64,000 nt of DNA, from NCBI RefSeq assembly GCF_007556815.1, contig NZ_CP041744.1, forward strand, positions 1 through 64,000, in the 5' to 3' direction. The position numbers and the translations under genes are program-made. The stretch is from Paraburkholderia megapolitana. GTDB taxonomy: Bacteria; Pseudomonadota; Gammaproteobacteria; Burkholderiales; Burkholderiaceae. The notes under the pieces are model-generated. The model worked only from the letters and a program-made list of their open reading frames with translations. It did not search any database and had not been told where the DNA came from. This document shows, piece after piece, positions 63,477-64,000 of the stretch. Position 1 is the stretch's first letter; each line of letters starts with the position of its first letter.

Positions 63477-64000
63477 TTATCCTGCTGGTTTTCTCAAAGC
63501 TGATGCCCCGAAGTACCTTGTGCTATAGAAAAATGATCCGCTCAGCAAAAGGAAGACGAGACAGCCATCCATGATGAAAACCATGGGAGAGCTGAAGCGG
63601 CCTAGAAGGAATGCTCCGACAACCGGGGCCACGAGCTGGACCGTTGACTGAACACCCTGGCGTACGGAGCTGATCTCTCCAAGATTCCTGGTGAACGTCC
63701 GGCTCATGTATACATTCGATGTAACTGCGAACGATGCCCCAGCAAGACCAGAGACAAAAAAACACGCGCAAAGCGCTATCGTGTTCCAGCTGGAGTGGTC
63801 GCGAAGTATCAGTCCGATCAGGATAAACAGGACCGAAGAGACGAGTGGCGGAAAAATCATGTCCTGGAATCGCCCGCTCTTCGAGGCGCCATTGCTCCTT
63901 TTCACGAGATAGAGCGCGCCGATCGTTCCCCCAGCACCGGCCGAGGAAACCAGTAACCCGATCACATGCTTTGTGAAACCCAGATCCTTAAGGATGAGCG
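63477..64000 (-). CDS. MFS transporter, C-terminal part (runs off the window)
   Basis: About 174 residues of a major facilitator, five to six helices (LLVSSAGAGGTIGALYLVKR, LCACFFVSGLAGASFAVTSN, VRQGVQSTVQLVAPVVGAFL). The N-terminal part lies beyond 64000. First visible gene of the minus-strand operon and the third exporter of the cluster. Confidence 0.75.
   Translation of the reverse strand, partial: LILKDLGFTKHVIGLLVSSAGAGGTIGALYLVKRSNGASKSGRFQDMIFPPLVSSVLFILIGLILRDHSSWNTIALCACFFVSGLAGASFAVTSNVYMSRTFTRNLGEISSVRQGVQSTVQLVAPVVGAFLLGRFSSPMVFIMDGCLVFLLLSGSFFYSTRYFGASALRKPAG

Overview
This is GC-rich DNA with the gene content of a Burkholderiales bacterium, most like Paraburkholderia, Caballeronia or Burkholderia. 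The evidence is AraC/LysR/HxlR regulators, OmpW, a FadD-type ligase, Rhs and T6SS immunity genes and Burkholderia-type recombinases. It is an accessory region crowded with mobile elements, and no rRNA, tRNA or CRISPR array was seen. All family names come from reading motifs by eye, without a database search.

Layout. 1-4.1 kb: a decaying block (MFS transporter, SnoaL-like, TetR, alpha/beta hydrolase, aldo/keto reductase) in which every gene but one (carboxymuconolactone decarboxylase family) is frameshifted. 4.1-5.7 kb: the 3' part of a group II intron lodged in an IS3-family transposase remnant. 6.2-13.7 kb: an intact lipid-related set (AraC regulator; secreted lipase, acyl-CoA ligase, OmpW, LVIVD-repeat protein, DUF305 protein). 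13.7-23 kb: three copies of a 262-bp MITE, a first Tn7/Tni-like transposon (element E1: tnsA-tnsB-tniB-tniQ, 14300-19019), a truncated recombinase and an HxlR/NmrA pair framed by inverted MITEs. 23-24.8 kb: an Rhs scrap, a candidate immunity gene and an AraC gene. 24.8-29.9 kb: a second, divergent element of the same architecture (E2). 30-34.4 kb: GNAT, LysR, YciI, a broken haloacid dehalogenase and an integrase scrap.

34.5-46.1 kb is a one-direction operon of small accessory genes (vapBC, two HEPN-like proteins, a HARE/GIY-YIG-like protein, secreted and zinc-ribbon proteins), many separated by the same AGGAAAA-containing spacer. It is split at 37452-44737 by a 7.3-kb element with asymmetric Tn7-type ends and a perfect 5-bp target duplication (ATGGA) but no transposase. 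The interior of that element is an array of single genes: three immunity-like proteins, a small tyrosine recombinase, GNAT, a PurM-like protein and two secreted proteins. They are separated by a recurring GC-rich repeat that ends in ATCGTYGACAATC.

46.3-52.5 kb holds three adjacent tyrosine recombinases plus a small coiled-coil partner, the layout of GInt/Tn554-like elements. 52.7-64 kb is an AT-richer cluster with two prolyl-4-hydroxylase-like and two JmjC/cupin-type Fe(II)/2-oxoglutarate oxygenases, a TylF-like O-methyltransferase, three MFS exporters and a 23-codon peptide gene closed by a strong terminator. I propose it as a candidate uncharacterised peptide-modifying (RiPP-like) pathway. 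The two most novel-looking systems are the transposase-less Tn7-type cassette array and this oxygenase/peptide cluster.
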